Shown: positions 1-10,936, counted from the first letter of the stretch. The stretch: 64,000 bases of DNA from Druceiella hillmani (GCA_039881145.1 JAYKKI010000090.1:7661501-7725500); one strand, 5' to 3'. Numbers and translations are program-made. Notes: a model not told the origin generated them from the letters alone.

Positions 1-2039
1 TTAATGCATAAATAACGTTAATTCATGTTAGTTTCCTATACATATTTCCTGACATTTTCCTATAAAACTTTATGAGAATGAGTTCAGAAAAGTACTGGAT
101 CGCTTTTTTGCTCAAGGTGCAAATATCCTACTTTCTTAACGCTGTTAAAAAGCTAAACGAGAAATTAATTTCGTAGTGAGAAAACCTTTTAGGATATTGT
201 TCTCTATCAACATTTACAGTTTATAGTTTTGTTTGATTACATTTGTAAACAAATACAGTTTGAAATAATAATTTCTTTACTCTTTGACTTAATTTTCATA
301 TTTGTCACAATGGAGTGAAGTGCTGGATTAATATTTAAAAATACACATTTAAATTTCTGTAAATGTGTAATTTTTCACATCATAAAGGTTGTCAAATAAA
401 AGAATTATTCACATTGTTCATTGGCAACGTTCTTACTTTCTGCTTGAGGAAATCTATATGAAATATCGCCGAACTGAGTTAGCTTTAACTTTTCTATTAA
501 TCTTCAGTACTCTTTCAAATCTGAGTTTAATGGATTAGCATTTCGTTTCCACAAAAATTTGTTAGAAATTCTTTGTACCACTGCATGTCAATGAAATTAA
601 AAGTCACGTATAGGTCATTGGTTACGTGCATACTATATTTGGGGTCGATGAAAACATTCAATTATGGGACAGCTCTATTTTAAATATTGATTTAATTTAT
701 TGTATGGTGACTCTAATGTAACTGAATTTAACAGATTTATCGCCAATTTTGCTATTGAAAAATTAATGTTATTGAATTCGTCTACCCCGTCTATTGTACG
801 AACTTGCAATTGTACGACTTTTCAATGGTATGAAGTAAAATCGAACGCTGAATGTTAATCGATAAGCCTGATTAAGTAAGTCTTTCTAATTAATGGATAC
901 TGTGGGTGAACTGCACAGGTTAGATTCAATATCCGTACTTCAGTGGTTGTTTCAGTTTCAAGGAACAAGTTCGTGAAAAACAAAAATATGAAACTTTTTG
1001 AATATGAAAAAAAAAAGAAATCAAAACTTTTGGCGAAAAACTTGCTAGAAAGATTTTTGTAACACGGAGTTATGTTCAAATTATTTCGCTTGATTTTTTA
1101 CATGCCACTTCATCATTGTCATTTTCCTAATTCATTTTCGTGACAGAATTTATTATCATTGTTGGTATAATAAGGAAATAATACTTTTGTCTTTCGTTAT
1201 CTGTCACCGAGACGTCATATTGCTGAGCTAAAATTTTTATTGGAATTTTGTGTCTGGCTTCCTAAGCATACTTTAAGCAGTTCTTTTTTAAAGAATTCTT
1301 CATAAATTGTAGTTATTTATTTTAAAATCTCTGGGTTAAGTTGAAATGTATGATGATAATCCTTCTGTTTTCATGCTGTTTATTTTTTTTATACATTGTT
1401 CTCGTCATCTGCTCAGTTGTCATGCTTTGAATTCTCGTTTGTTGAAGATAAATTATTCAATATCCTTGTAATCGCTTTTATCGGTACGGAAACTTCTTTT
1501 GATCACTAATCCGTAATATTTAACTATTGGAAACGTCTATTATCACCTTTTATGTCACGGTATAAAACAGACGAAAATTTGCCTCTTCGTAGAAGTTGAT
1601 GCTTAGCTACATGCTTCACTATAAGTTGTGATTTTCGGAATGTTGAGAATTTTGTTCCATAAGTTTAGGAACCTATTTTAAATGAATATTGATATCAATT
1701 TAAAAAAAAAAACATTTACTACATTTCTACCACTTGAATCCGACCCCGCCCTTAACTGATTCTTTTTTCAACACAAAATTATCTCTCCAATTTTTTTCAG
1801 GGATTTAATTTGATCACTTTTGTGGAATAGTTTGGAGCCTAACATAATTTCGCTTTAGAACAGAATTCTTGTGAATTTGAACCAATTCATCAATTTATAA
1901 CCTATAAATGAACTTCAACACACACACAAGCATGATATAAAAATAAATAAAAGACGACGATGTACGACGATGTATACCATAAGTTTCAAACAATGAAGTT
2001 GAAGTAATTCAACTAGCCAAAAAGTGACATCATGTATTA
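1..2039. other. AT-rich non-coding DNA
   Basis: No gene, RNA or recognisable element is seen. Stop codons are dense in all six frames and the longest frame is a 74-codon Phe-rich minus-strand frame, typical of AT-rich chance ORFs. Confidence 0.6.
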
Positions 2040-2200
2040 CACGACTGACAGGAACAATCTTCGTGTTGAATCTGCGGGATTAGGAGCTTATTGTGATCGA
2101 TTGATTGAGTAGTTCCAGGGCTGTCGGCTAATCTGCGCGCGACTGTTTGTAGATGAAAGTCGAATTCACCGATTTTGTCGGAGATTAGTAGTTATAAATG
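2040..2200. promoter_or_regulatory. possible regulatory island
   Basis: A short patch of mixed base composition in AT-rich surroundings. It contains TGATCGATTGATTGA at 2094-2108, which carries a TGATTGAT-like core of the kind bound by Exd/Pbx-Hox dimers. No open frame explains the composition. The regulatory role is inference from composition and one motif; it could equally be an old repeat. Confidence 0.2.
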
Positions 2201-2635
2201 TTAGTCAAATACGTTTCGACTTTGTAAGAAAATATTTTGTTTTGTGGAGGGGAAAATTATTATATTAGTTTTTGAATGGAAAATACATTTGAAGTAAATC
2301 TTTACGAAAAAATGATATTATAAGCTAAAACTGTGAATTTGTTTAATTGACCATTTGTATTTTTTGAATAATTTATTAGATTTCGTAGCCCATAAATTTC
2401 ATTGCATTATACTTCTCAGCTTTCGGATTGTTTTCTTGAAATTTTGGAAAAAAACGCTACACAGAAAATATTTAGATTAGGATTGAATATTATATTCCCT
2501 TAACAATTTGTTGCAGTTCCCAATGTTTCAATTTAAGAGGTTAGAAGTTATAAAACGTCATTGAATAAATATATTTTAAATAACAAAAAAATTGCCATCT
2601 GCGTGCTGAATTACATACATAAATGGAGCGACATA
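2201..2635. other. AT-rich non-coding DNA
   Basis: Nothing recognisable between the mixed-composition patch and the tandem repeat. Confidence 0.5.
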
Positions 2636-3118
2636 AGTAATATAAAATTAAATAAATTGATTTCTTTTAAAATTATGTTATTGAAATGGCCTGTACTGAA
2701 ATGAAGCCTGTTTATACAGTGTATTTTTTTTTAAGTAATGATGAAATAAAAACCAGAATTATTTTATTAAAGCAATATAAAATTTAATTAATTAATTTCT
2801 TTAAAGTTATGTTATTGAAATAGCCTGTACTAAAATTAAGCCTGTTTATACAGTGTATTTTTTTTAAGTAATGATGAAATAAAAATCAGAAATATTTTAT
2901 TAAAGCAATATAAAATTAAATAAATTAATTTCTTTTAAAGTTATGTTATTGAAATAGCCTGTACTGAAATGAAGCCTGTTTATACAGTGTATTTTTTTTA
3001 AGTAATGATGAAATGAAAATCAGAATTATTTTATTTAAAGCAATATAAAATTAAATAAATTAATTTCTTTTAAAATTATGTTATTGAAATAGCCTGTACT
3101 GAAATGAAGCCTGTTTAA
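2636..3118. repeat. tandem repeat, ~134-bp unit, about 3.6 copies
   Basis: The landmark ATGTTATTGAAAT recurs at 2675, 2809, 2943 and 3078, giving a steady period of 134-135 bp. Each unit carries TTATTGAAAT, then a block reading AGCCTGTA.TGAAAT.AAGCCTGTTTA, then a T-run and AAGTAATGATGAAAT. The fourth unit stops just after GCCTGTTTA. Units differ by scattered substitutions and small indels, so the array is moderately old. No protein-coding frame crosses it. Could be a local satellite or the internal tandem part of a mobile element. Confidence 0.9.
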
Positions 3119-3120
3119 AC

Positions 3121-4089
3121 AAATTAAATTAAATTTTTTTTAAAAAAATTTCACAGTAGGACCACTTTAATTTTGTAATTTTTTGATTAATTCAATTCAT
3201 TATGAATTTTCTACGGCATAAGAAATATAATTTGCTGCATAATTAGTTAAATGACCTGGATGTTTATTCATGTATCAATAAAATTAGAGTAATAGGACGA
3301 ATACAACCCTATGGGTTGTGTCCTAATTATTTTTTTCAATGTAAATGTTGCTGTTGTGTATATGATACAACAGTTGATTTTAATTTTTAGTGTTACATTC
3401 TTGTATGGAGTCTAGGTGCATTATTAATATTTGGAAGATGGAATATGTTAAATCGAAAGAAATAAATTTTATCTATTAGATCTCCAAACGTTCTGGGTAT
3501 TATGGATATCAAAACAAACCATTAGTGCACTCGTATTGCTTTCGTCGAAATATGATATTATCTGGGGATCGACGGTTTGGGGCTAAGTTTCCCACAAATA
3601 GGACGCTCACGACGACAAGTGAAATAACCTCTTATCTCCGCGCTTGGAAACCCGATAACAAATATAGATTAACAAAACTGACTGTCATGAAAATCCCTCT
3701 TCATAGCCTTTGATTTTGGGCTGAAAGTTGAGGAAAAGAGAGGCTGTTCGATATTGAAGTATCATTCTTTTACAATATGCTCTTTTCTATAGAAGAAAGC
3801 TTTTAATTTGTGGTTTAATCAGAAAACGTAATACCTATTGTACGCCATATTATTCGAAAGTAAATACAGATGAAAATTGTTTCAATTTTGATTTCTATAG
3901 CCGATGAAAAGCTGAATTCTGGACTTGTCAATCGTTGGTGGAATTGATCAGGAATGTCATGTTTTTGGTTTTCTAAAGATGGAAATAAATATAATTACCA
4001 ACGCTATAAATTTACAAGCGCTATAAATTTAATTACCTACAAGAGCCAGAGTATTAGTAAAAAAATATTCCGTGCACTATCAAATCAAT
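3121..4089. other. non-coding, with a less AT-rich patch at 3530-3680
   Basis: No gene is supported. The patch at about 3530-3680 is more GC-rich than its flanks and encodes a 62-codon frame without recognisable domain; it could be regulatory DNA or an exon fragment, and I cannot decide. A small direct duplication of GCTATAAATTTA lies near 4004-4031. Confidence 0.4.
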
Positions 4090-4243
4090 GGGATATTAGC
4101 AAAGATCTTTGCTAAAATCCCACCTGAAGATGTTATAATACAACGAAACCTAGGTCGTGGTAAAGAAATTAAAGAAAGTAGAAATAATACTACATCACGT
4201 AGTTTCATTTAATTGTGAACAATGAATTTCTACAAAATTAACG
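4090..4243 (+). mobile_element. short repeat with hammerhead-like core, copy 1
   Basis: From 4114 to 4243 this is one copy of a family also found at 6880-7018 (minus), 7051-7145 (plus) and 14690-14803 (plus). Its 5' part reads CCAC (4120-4123), CTGAAGA (4124-4130), a weak stem-loop, GAAA (4145-4148), CC-TA-GG, TC (4155-4156), GTGG (4157-4160). That order matches a minimal type I hammerhead ribozyme: CCAC/GTGG as stem I, ACC/GGT as a very short stem III, cleavage predicted after C4156. Stem II is weak and has an extra T beside the core. A 32-bp near-perfect palindrome (4090-4121) precedes it. Hammerheads of this type are known from Penelope-like elements and retrozymes; membership is inference. 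The 3' end is sharp, at AAAATTAAC. Confidence 0.65.
4120..4160 (+). ncRNA. hammerhead-like ribozyme motif (candidate)
   Basis: Conserved hammerhead core strings are present in the right order with complementary flanks; see the enclosing repeat. Weak points are the mispaired base next to the core in stem II and the two-base stem III loop, which would favour action as a dimer. Activity is not shown by sequence alone. Confidence 0.4.
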
Positions 4244-4555
4244 CCAAAGAAGTCTCGATATGTGTTAAAAAAGTTCGTGTAAATTGCAGTTAAAGTATTT
4301 GAAAATGGGTCTAATAGTTTAGTTTAAAGGGTTAAAGATGTGAAGAGCAAAAGTACTGAGTACATTTTTTTACAGAAATCAATCGTTTTTTAAATTTTTT
4401 CCGCGTTTAACAATTTCCTGTAAAATGTAGGATTCGGATTGTTTTTAAATGAATGGCAGAAGACCAGCAAAAATGAGACAAAATAATATAATGGGAAAAA
4501 GGAACAGAATATCATTTTGAAAAAAAATTGGTGTTTTGAAGTGACTGAAACGACA
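4243..4555. other. non-coding, nothing recognised
   Basis: AT-rich, without a frame that continues the mariner relic upstream. The 5' part of that element is therefore missing or too decayed to read. Confidence 0.5.
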
Positions 4556-4558
4556 TAA

Positions 4559-4936
4559 ATCCACCAGAACAATGTTCGAACACATATTAGGAAATCCGTC
4601 TATCGCATACTAGAAGATCTAGGTTGGACTACTGTAGCAAACCTGCCGTATAGTCCAGACATTGCTCCGCCGGACTGTCATCTGTTTCGGTCTTCAAAGC
4701 AACATTTGCGGAAAACCAGTTTATTAATTGTGAGCGCGTTAAAAATGATATCGCTGAATATTTGGAACGCCAGCCTCCCACTTTTTGGGAAGAAAATATT
4801 CCGCCTTTACCTAGTAGATGGTTATATATTTTAGACCATGATGGTGAATATTTTCTTTATTGAATAATTTACACAAATAAATAAAAATTAAATTAAAAGA
4901 GTCTTTGAGTGTGCAAGAACTTTTGCACCAAGCGAT
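4559..4936 (+). pseudogene. mariner transposase C-terminal relic and 3' end
   Basis: The plus strand reads HQNNVRTHIRKSVYRILEDL, then YSPDIAPPDCHLFR, as in the last third of mariner transposases (DD34D, Tc1/mariner superfamily). The third catalytic aspartate survives in APPD, but the second, in the usual HQDN motif, is changed to N. After the HLFRSSKQHLR part the frame shifts near 4710-4720 and continues as NCERVKNDIAEYLERQPPTF up to HDGEYFLY and a stop at about 4861-4863. The non-coding tail ends in GTGCAAGAACTTTTGCACCA (4911-4930), which looks like a mariner inverted terminal repeat. The N-terminal DNA-binding half and the left terminal repeat are absent. A dead, truncated copy. Confidence 0.88.
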
Positions 4937-5779
4937 ATATCACTTATCAATAAGTCTTTAATGCAGAAAAAGAAATATGAACAAAGTTTCTTATTGCCGT
5001 AAGTGACACAAAATAAATGTTGATTTGTATCTGAACCTATCGATATTATCTACTCTTTTTGGAGAGTTCCGTAGTCAAACTTTGATAATTTACTCAAGTC
5101 CGGGTGTATTTTTCTTTGTCGGACATCCCAATAATTCTTATAGTTTTAGAAACTATGTGCATGACATTTGATTAACAAGTATATGTTTAAGATAAAGATC
5201 TCAATTAATATACCCTAAAACATTTTTTCCTAATTTTTAAAGTACTTTCCCTTGTTAAGAAATAATCAAGTTAAACAACGTACCGCATTGTAAGGGGCAT
5301 CATTATTATAATGTTTTGAAAATAAATATTGATATAATTTGTCATTTTTAAGCTTCACTTGCAAAATATTAGGCATCAAAATGACATGCAATGGCTTTCC
5401 TCTATTTTCTTTATTGACCGTGCATTTAACGAATATGCAATAAACTTACATTCGTTTGATTAGAACTATCATTCCAATTAATTCGTAACAACAATTTTAA
5501 AAATTTCAACCCTTTTTTATATTTACGATTCACCACAATCAAAGTCTTTTTCTCTGTAAAGCTATCAAGTAAACTGAATGCAAATATTCATAAAAGAAGG
5601 GACAACAGTGTTCAAATTTATGTTGATAAGTGGTTACAAATATGAAGCGTAATTATCATTTCTTACATCACAGAACGAGCATTAAACTCGCCGTCATGCA
5701 CTAACTTCAATTCCAAAGAAACGTGTTTTAACAACAATTGGACGTTCGCTATAGTGAATAAAATTTTAAATAAACATAG
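4937..5779. other. AT-rich non-coding DNA
   Basis: No gene or element recognised. Confidence 0.5.
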
Positions 5780-6190
5780 ATACCTTGCTCTCCGCTGATA
5801 GGCACAAAGTTTCAAATCCGACGAGCCTGAATGGGACTAGACCCGAATGGAACTGACTTAGAGAGCAAAGGCATCAGCCCGCTGCATGGTAAACAGAACT
5901 AATGAAGTAAGCCTTCAAAGGCGGCGTCATATGTTAATTAAGCATTCGGGCACCGTCCCTCACCATTAAGGCTGTCGGGAAATTGGAGTAATCGGCACAA
6001 CGACGAGGATGTCGTGTGAATAACAAATGCTCCGTTGGCGAAACAATTATTGACATTCTAAACAAGAGTCCAGCCGCCAATTATACACATATCTAAACGA
6101 GTGTACTTGTGCTTTGAGGGTTGTGTTTAGGGCGGCGGCACGCTCGGGTTTAATTTATTTACTTAAAATATGTGAGCCCCGGGTTCCTTG
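5780..6190. promoter_or_regulatory. GC-raised island, candidate conserved enhancer
   Basis: About 400 bp of clearly higher complexity and GC than the flanks, without a long open frame or repeat structure. It contains TTAATTAAG (5934-5942), CTTCAAAG (5913-5920, a TCF-like site in reverse) and AACAATTATTGAC (6042-6054), all common in developmental enhancers. Stop codons in every frame argue against an exon. Enhancer identity is inference; conservation in related species would decide. Confidence 0.35.
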
Positions 6191-6700
6191 GAGTCTAATT
6201 TTTTTTTTAAATTTTAGTTTCAACGTTAGGATGAATGATACATATATATGAATATCCATATAATTCTCGTAAATTCAACATTGTAACAGCTTATTTTATC
6301 TATTTCGTGAATTTTGAAAATATTTAAAAGTAAAACACGATCAACAGATTATTTCACTACAATAAATATGCTCACGTAATGTATGTTATTTTTGGCGCAT
6401 TTTTAATAAATTATTTTAACTAAAATAATTTCTGCTTTTTATTCTGTGTTGTTTAACTTTACTTATCTTGTGATCTCCAACCCCAGGGGACTATTACATA
6501 CATGAAGATTCATTGTAGGTTACAATAAATAAAACACTTACGTGGGAAACCTTTTATTAATGAATTTTAATTTATGTTGTTATATGAAATCTTGATAAAA
6601 GATATATTTATCATTTTGCCGTTTGTATGTTTCAGAATTATAGTGTTTGTGTTTGTCACTTTCAGTGTAGCCAATGAGAGAATAAAGTAAGGTGTGGGAG

Positions 6701-6703
<3 letters not shown>
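6191..6703. other. AT-rich non-coding DNA
   Basis: No gene or element recognised before the (TA)n tract. Confidence 0.5.
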
Positions 6704-6704
<1 letters not shown>

Positions 6705-6764
<60 letters not shown>

Positions 6765-6794
6765 TTATATATATTTATATATATACATATATGT
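6705..6794. repeat. (TA)n microsatellite
   Basis: Nearly pure TA dinucleotides with a few TTTATATA interruptions at the distal end. Confidence 0.98.
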
Positions 6795-6879
6795 CATATA
6801 CTTTATATAATATCTATACCAAAAGTAAACAGTCCACGGGTAATTTAATAATTTTGATATAATAAGTGAATATATTTGC

Positions 6880-7018
6880 TGTTAATTTTGTTGAAATTCA
6901 TTATCATTTGATTTTAATTCACAACTGAATAAAACTATGTGATGTAGTATTATTTCTACTACATTTAAAGTTTTTACCACGACCTAGGTTTCCTTGTATG
7001 ATATCTTCAGGTAGCCAG
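6880..7018 (-). mobile_element. hammerhead-type repeat, copy 3 (reverse)
   Basis: Reverse complement of the family seen at 4114-4243. CTGAAGA is at 7010-7004, GAAACCTAGGTC at about 6993-6982, and the flanks CTAC (7014-7011) and GTGG (6980-6977) still pair with one G-T wobble. Stem II is poor. The 3' end again runs to a TTAAC-type boundary near 6881. It is more diverged than the copies at 4.1 and 14.7 kb and faces a plus-strand copy immediately to its right. Confidence 0.75.
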
Positions 7019-7050
7019 TTTGTAAAGATTGCTACTTTTACAAATTGCCC

Positions 7051-7145
7051 ACTTGAAGATATTGTCATACAACCATCACTCAGCAAGAATTTAAATAAAG
7101 TAGAAATTTTACTTCAACACGTAGATTCATTTATGAGGAATAAAA
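7051..7145 (+). mobile_element. hammerhead-type repeat, copy 4 (decayed)
   Basis: Starts ACTTGAAGATATTGTCATAC and continues with AAGTAGAAAT and CACGTAG.TTCATTTA, matching the family. The GAAA...TC half of the core is lost, so no ribozyme is possible here. Together with the minus-strand copy at 6880-7018 it forms a head-to-head inverted pair centred near 7033. Confidence 0.65.
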
Positions 7146-8339
7146 ATTAAATGATTTTGTAAAAGTGTTGACCTACAATTATGATATTCCTCCGGAAAAA
7201 CGTGTTTTAGACTGAAAATATCTGAGCTAAAAATTGCCTTTTTTTGCAGAATTAGTATATTATAACCTGTGTGGTGCATTTCGATGTCATGCGTTCTGAC
7301 TGGCGGACAATTTGTTTTACGGTATTTTGGCGGGTGTAATTTTAAAATATAAAATTATGATGTTATGTTCAATTTATTGCAGATAAACATTGTTAAGTGA
7401 CATGTATGAATAATATATTAAATTTATAAATGTTGGAAAATTGAAGGAAGATGTTTTAAATACTCAGATTATGATATCGTGTTGTTCAATGGAATTTACC
7501 CAGTCAGGCGTTTGATTTTAAAATCATTCAGATGTTACATTCGATCAACTGGTTATCTATTAGGCGGATACAAAATACTCGTTATAAAATTTAATTATTT
7601 CTACTTACAAATGAGTAAAAATTAAAAGTATACATTAAAAGTATCCACACGGTATAACTTTAATATAATTACTAATATCGGATCAAACTACTCCAAAACG
7701 ATAAAACCATCAGTGTAAAGTAACTTAAATTTTGCGAAGTTAGTAACTATAATTGAAACAATAAGGTGAACTGTACAAAATAAATTGCAATATCATGTAT
7801 TAGCAATGAGGTGAAATATCAAAGTAGTCGCCATATTTGTTTGAGATAAAATGCTAAAGTTTGAAATTATTAATGATGAATATAAAATTAAATTTAAAAT
7901 TAACCCGAAATGTTTACCAAATTCTGAAAATATATTTCTTCTGAAAAATAGATTGCGCTAAACGATGAGTAATGAAATCCATATATGTATTGTTTATAAG
8001 AGAAATAAATAGCTTTGTGTACATATTTATTTTTATTTTTAGCCGTACGTGTCATACATAAACCAATTGTGACCCAGCAGTGCAAGCTTCTAAAAATAAT
8101 CCATCTGAATGGCTTTGAAATTTTGAATGTATATTTTAAAAATCAATTGCTTTTTTGTTAAATACTATGACTGTAAAATTTCAGACGTACGTATTTTTTT
8201 TTTGAAATGACACTGTCACTGAATAGTTTCAACAAAAATTTAAGAAAACAAAACATATTTTTTAACTTTTCTAAATGACGATAAATGTGAATTCAATGTT
8301 CTTTTATAACACCGTCTATGTATGACAATGCTCTCTAAA
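7146..8339. other. AT-rich non-coding DNA
   Basis: No supported gene. A short less AT-rich patch lies near 7270-7335. Confidence 0.5.
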
Positions 8340-9430
8340 CAGCGTGATATACAGGCCGTCAACCTAGACGCTGGTAATGTCTTGAGTGCTACCTAGGGCT
8401 TGGGCCGAATGGACTTCACATAAATTAAATGGGGATGTATAGAACCTGTTCCATCTACTTAATTTTTTGTTTATAGAATAATGCTCGTTGAAAACGACGC
8501 GACCACTATCACGTTCTCCGTCCTCTCTCCTCTCGTTAACTTGATTCTTTTTTCTCACTTTTGACAAGAAACGTCTTTCATTTCCGTCAGAAGGGGTTAC
8601 TTGTGAACACCATATGTAACTAAATATATTCCTGCAAGCAAGATTGCTTACAACTTTGGAAGCATAGAATCTACCGCCATTATTATTGCACCATAGCTTA
8701 GGAGGTAGAAGCCATTACTCAGCAGTGCTTATCTCGTTGGTGTAAATGGCGCTGTAATCAAGTGCAGAAACTCATTAGAAACTAAATTTACCATCGTGCG
8801 CTGTGTTTAATAAGTGATTATTCAGCAGTACATTGGTCGCGTTTGACAGAGCTTTTGACGTTATAGTAGGTTTGATACATAAAACTAATACTAGTGACCG
8901 CTAAAAGTTGTAGAATTTAAAAAAAGGCTTGTGTTTTTAAAAAGAAATTAAGACTGCTCTGTTATGGCGTCATCGCGTGCGGTACGTAAAATACAAAACT
9001 GGAGTGCACGAGCTCGGGTAACAAGAGAGACAGATTCCGGCCCTCGACAACCCAGTTTGACCTCGGTGGAATATGTTCGTCTCCACAGGGAACGTGTTAG
9101 ACTTATTATATTATACACTTTATGGCACGCTCAAGACGTTTCACGTACTCCACTGCGGCTGCGTCTCTGATACGACCTATCCGTATTTTTTATTAGGCAA
9201 CGCGAAAGATAGCGCCTAATTTCACACAAAACACATAAACATGGACGTTAGAAGGGGTGTCAGGATATGTGCAATTAACTACAATTGTTTGAACTCCAAG
9301 AATACCGCGAAGTTCGAGGTGACGCATGACGTGACGCGTTCGCATGAGACTCGCACTGAAATCGGTCGTCATGGTCGGGGTTATATCGGTGGGAATACTG
9401 GTGTGACATAACTAACCTGGGCTGTATCCA
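8340..9430. other. GC-raised region, possible promoter or 5' exon
   Basis: About 1.1 kb with higher GC and more CpG than most of the window. It includes a plus-strand frame at 8964-9170 beginning MASSRAVRKIQNW with a fairly balanced amino-acid composition, and a cluster of CpG-containing motifs at 9315-9400. I do not recognise the protein. There is no assignable splice structure, although CGG|GTAACA near 9015-9022 could act as a donor. It could be a first exon with promoter, or an old unrecognised element. Confidence 0.3.
8964..9170 (+). CDS. uncertain 68-codon frame, possible 5' exon
   Basis: An ATG in moderate context (GTTATGGCG) opens 68 codons rich in Arg (13) and Ser, with codon content unlike the Ile/Lys/Phe/Asn-rich chance frames elsewhere. 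No domain, signal peptide or membrane segment is recognised. It lies inside the GC-raised island, so composition alone could produce it. I would not annotate a protein without transcript support. Confidence 0.15.
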   Translation: MASSRAVRKIQNWSARARVTRETDSGPRQPSLTSVEYVRLHRERVRLIILYTLWHAQDVSRTPLRLRL

Positions 9431-10591
9431 ATTTGCACTGTTTAAATAATGTTCCCTGACTTTTGTTACATTTTTTATCACTGCTTTGCCCCCATAAATT
9501 TTAGTAAAATTATATATGAACTTTGTCAAAGAATGGGCTTTCTAACAAAAACTGTGAGCCCACACGAGACCTGGCAGATGTGAAACATAAGCATTATTTT
9601 ACATTGCAATATTTTTATATGAACGAATTGAGAACAAAATTAATAATGAAATATTAATTTAATTGAATTATTTTATATTTAAGAAATAATTTATCAGAGA
9701 ATATTTTCTACCAATCAATTGAAAATACATTTTTAATTTTATAATGCTGGTAGCCAACAAGACGCAAAGCTGGCCGAATTAAATAAGAAAGAGCCAAAAG
9801 TTGGCCCGATCGCCCATAGGAATGTGCCATCAGAACCTTTTAATTCCATCTAAACGCGCTGTAGGTTTCACATAAAAATAGAAGAATTTGTTAGAATGCT
9901 CATTGTGATTCTGTTGGAAACACTCAACTCACGTGGCTCCAGAGATAAGCACAAACAAACAATTGAACAAACACACTTTTTTGTATTATAAATAAAAATA
10001 AATTAACTTCTGATGTTGTCCGGATGACTAAAAATGTGGTTGTATATTCTGATTTAATGAAACAAAGAGACCTTTCCGCTTGTAATATTAAAGGTATGAT
10101 AATAAAGATTTTCTTAGGTAAACGTCGTTAATTATTGACGATTATGAAAAGAAATTGAACAAAAATACTAAAAAGGTGTTTTGCCCTATTCTCATCATGG
10201 GATTAGCAAACAGGTTTTCCTTTTTTTTCGACTTATTTAAAAATATCTAAATTTGAAACGTAAAGTTATAAATAAACAGCAAAAAGTCTCAGTCTCACAA
10301 ATGTGATAATGCCTATAAGTATCCATAATGGTTTCCGTAACTACCCTGCATTAACACTGCGCCGAGTTTGTCTCTATCGGGTGGATACTAACTGTGACTA
10401 AAAACGCAAACGCCCCCGGCAGCATATATTCAGTCCATTTGTTTCCTTGACAGTGAACCATTTTACGACGAACCAGGGAAAAGAGTGATTGTGACAAATC
10501 ACTCACAGTTTGCGTAAGTCATTTATTACAAATGTTGCGTTGTGTTACCGAAAAACTGCTTAAAGTTGCAGCGAAAATTATTTCGATAAAG
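9431..10591. other. non-coding with two candidate regulatory patches
   Basis: Two patches stand out by composition: 9735-9870, with GCTGGCCGAATTAAATAAG and TTGGCCCGATCGCCC-like sequence, and 10330-10530, around GCAAACGCCCCCGGC. Neither has an open frame of use. They may be conserved non-coding elements; this is inference. The rest is plain AT-rich DNA. Confidence 0.3.
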
Positions 10592-10936
10592 ACCTGTTAA
10601 TTTCTTGCTCTTATTTTCCTTTTGGAAGCTTGCATAAAATAATAATAAAATTTTCACGAGATACTTTTATTGAAAAAAAAATTATTAAGAAATATTTTAA
10701 ACGTTACTTATTAACGCTACTATATTTATTATTAAACTAACTTTTAGCCGCAAATTCACTCGCCCATACTTTTATTTTTGCGGTGGAATTCTCCTCCTAT
10801 TATACTGTGTAAATCTCAAAAGTAACTTTGGATGGGAGAAAATTGTTTGAAATCTTGGCTTGTCCTATTAAGAAATTGCCTTTATTTTTCTTTTGGAAAC
10901 TTGCATAAAATAATAATGAGGTTTTTCACAAGATAT
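10592..10936 (+). repeat. spaced direct repeat, ~75 bp, offset ~270 bp
   Basis: The segment TTGGAAGCTTGCATAAAATA with flanks at 10592-10665 recurs as a diverged copy at 10861-10936, including the following TTTTCAC.AGATA. The intervening 195 bp are not clearly duplicated. Confidence 0.75.

Noticed and set aside
2636..3118. CRISPR-like array
   Set aside because: Repeats are 134-bp head-to-tail units without unique spacers, in a eukaryotic genome.
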